64,000 nucleotides of DNA. Source: Microbulbifer taiwanensis (GTDB lineage: Bacteria > Pseudomonadota > Gammaproteobacteria > Pseudomonadales > Cellvibrionaceae). Positions 63,444-64,000 of the stretch are shown one piece after another (positions within the stretch are counted from its first letter, which is position 1; the number at the start of each line of letters is the position of its first letter). Where the stretch lies: positions 1 to 64,000 of the forward strand of contig NZ_JACZFR010000028.1 of NCBI RefSeq assembly GCF_014904815.1, written 5' to 3'. The position numbers and the translations under genes were made by a program. The notes under the pieces are model-generated. The model searched no databases and was not told the DNA's origin. It was given only the letters and a program-made list of their open reading frames with translations.

Positions 63444-64000
63444 TTACCCCTCTCCGCTGTCAGTCGCAATCACCGACTTCGACTTCACATCCGGCACCAG
63501 TGCGCTCAACGGCACCGCCATACCGCGCTCGTCGATCACCTCCACATGGTGGCGACGCAGCTGGCGCGGTTCCGTCACGCCACAGGAATGGGCGATGGTA
63601 CCCACCTCATACACCAGGTTGTGCGCGTAATTGTAGACACGCTCGGCCTTGTCCAGCGGATCCAGCCCCTGCTGCAGGTCCGGGTTGTGAGTAGTGACAC
63701 CAGTTGGGCAGGTATTTCTGTTGCACTGCATCGCCTGGATACAGCCGAGCGCAAACATAAAGCCGCGCCCGCAGTTCACGAAGTCGGCGCCCATCGCCAG
63801 GGCCCAGGCCACCATCGATGGCGTCAGCAGTTTGCCGGCGCAGATTACTTTGACCCTGTTGCGCAGGCCGTACTCCTCCAGCAGATCCACCACCAGCGGC
63901 AGGCTGCGGTTGATCGGCAGCCCCATGTAATCCATCAGGCTCTGCGGCGCCGCGCCACTACCGCCGTCGGCGCTGTCGATGGTGATAAAGTCGGGCGCGA
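63444..64000 (-). CDS. FMN-binding glutamate synthase-like protein, 3' part
   Basis: The frame enters from the right end of the window and codes for the C-terminal 185 residues of a glutamate synthase-related domain protein: TIDSADGGSGAAP (FMN phosphate region), ICAGKLLTPSMVAWALAMGA, and the FNCGR...CIQAMQCNRNTCPTGV-type segment with three cysteines for the iron-sulphur cluster (CNRNTCPTGVTTHNP). Full-length members are about 500-550 residues. It ends one base before the antiporter start region. Partial, so the domain set upstream is unknown. Confidence 0.85.
   Translation of the reverse strand, partial: APDFITIDSADGGSGAAPQSLMDYMGLPINRSLPLVVDLLEEYGLRNRVKVICAGKLLTPSMVAWALAMGADFVNCGRGFMFALGCIQAMQCNRNTCPTGVTTHNPDLQQGLDPLDKAERVYNYAHNLVYEVGTIAHSCGVTEPRQLRRHHVEVIDERGMAVPLSALVPDVKSKSVIATDSGEG

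Overview
The window reads as a chromosomal segment of a high-GC marine gammaproteobacterium. Gene content and order (a trpH/rnm-yciO-scpA-scpB-rluB block, cpxRA beside a Spy-like gene, guaB-guaA opposite xseA, kbl-tdh, several TonB-dependent receptors) suggest the Cellvibrionales, perhaps a Microbulbifer relative. That placement is inference; there is no rRNA gene in the window to confirm it. I see no tRNA, rRNA, CRISPR array, intact insertion sequence or prophage.

Layout. 1-4.3 kb: dapE, a secreted S9 peptidase, and a flavodoxin with a small partner gene. 4.5-7.3 kb: a Cpx-type envelope-stress module, with a Spy/CpxP-like gene divergent from cpxR-cpxA across a regular array of CpxR-like boxes. 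7.5-18.3 kb: mostly housekeeping, with an SRPBCC protein, the condensin/pseudouridine synthase/RNase AM operon on the minus strand, then VC0807-like, YciI, an SH3 membrane protein, a cyclophilin, pdxJ, a DUF2520 dehydrogenase and a TrmH methyltransferase. 18.4-26.1 kb: an accessory stretch of exported repeat proteins (OmpA/TSP3 porin, TSP3 lipoprotein, ankyrin lipoprotein, DKNYY protein, twin small secreted proteins, YwqK-like lipoprotein). 26.1-34 kb: metE, a decayed queH and a TonB receptor/PepSY/CopC/CopD metal-uptake cluster. 34.2-36.9 kb: a membrane class III nucleotidyl cyclase and a lipoprotein. 36.9-41.6 kb: guaA, guaB and xseA. 41.7-45.4 kb: a large MltF-like transglycosylase with two substrate-binding domains, the 3' remnant of a paralogue, and a quinone oxidoreductase. 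45.4-52.1 kb: a second TonB receptor, then pdxH, cupin, hscC and a J-domain/RDD membrane protein. 52.3-58.4 kb: amino-acid catabolism, with a ThDP decarboxylase and aldehyde dehydrogenase, then kbl-tdh. 58.5-64 kb: AraC regulator, LysE exporter, GNAT, secreted lipase, DUF1439 protein, Na+/H+ antiporter and the 3' end of a glutamate synthase-like gene.

The most noteworthy points are: five CpxR-like boxes with exact 10-bp spacing; a TSP3 lipoprotein whose signal peptide is present but lacks any ATG/GTG/TTG start; a queH pseudogene; a DKNYY gene apparently truncated at its 5' end, in the same frame as the gene before it; an ankyrin lipoprotein built from a roughly 105-residue three-ankyrin supra-repeat; the doubled sensor domains of the MltF-like enzyme with a broken paralogue next to it; a fused J-domain/RDD partner of HscC; a paired CACCGGT operator before a TonB receptor; and several families of palindromic intergenic repeats, two of which supply the stop codon of the gene before them.

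All functional assignments come from motif recognition by eye, without database searches. Start codons were chosen from ribosome-binding sites, overlaps and family length, and are flagged where uncertain.
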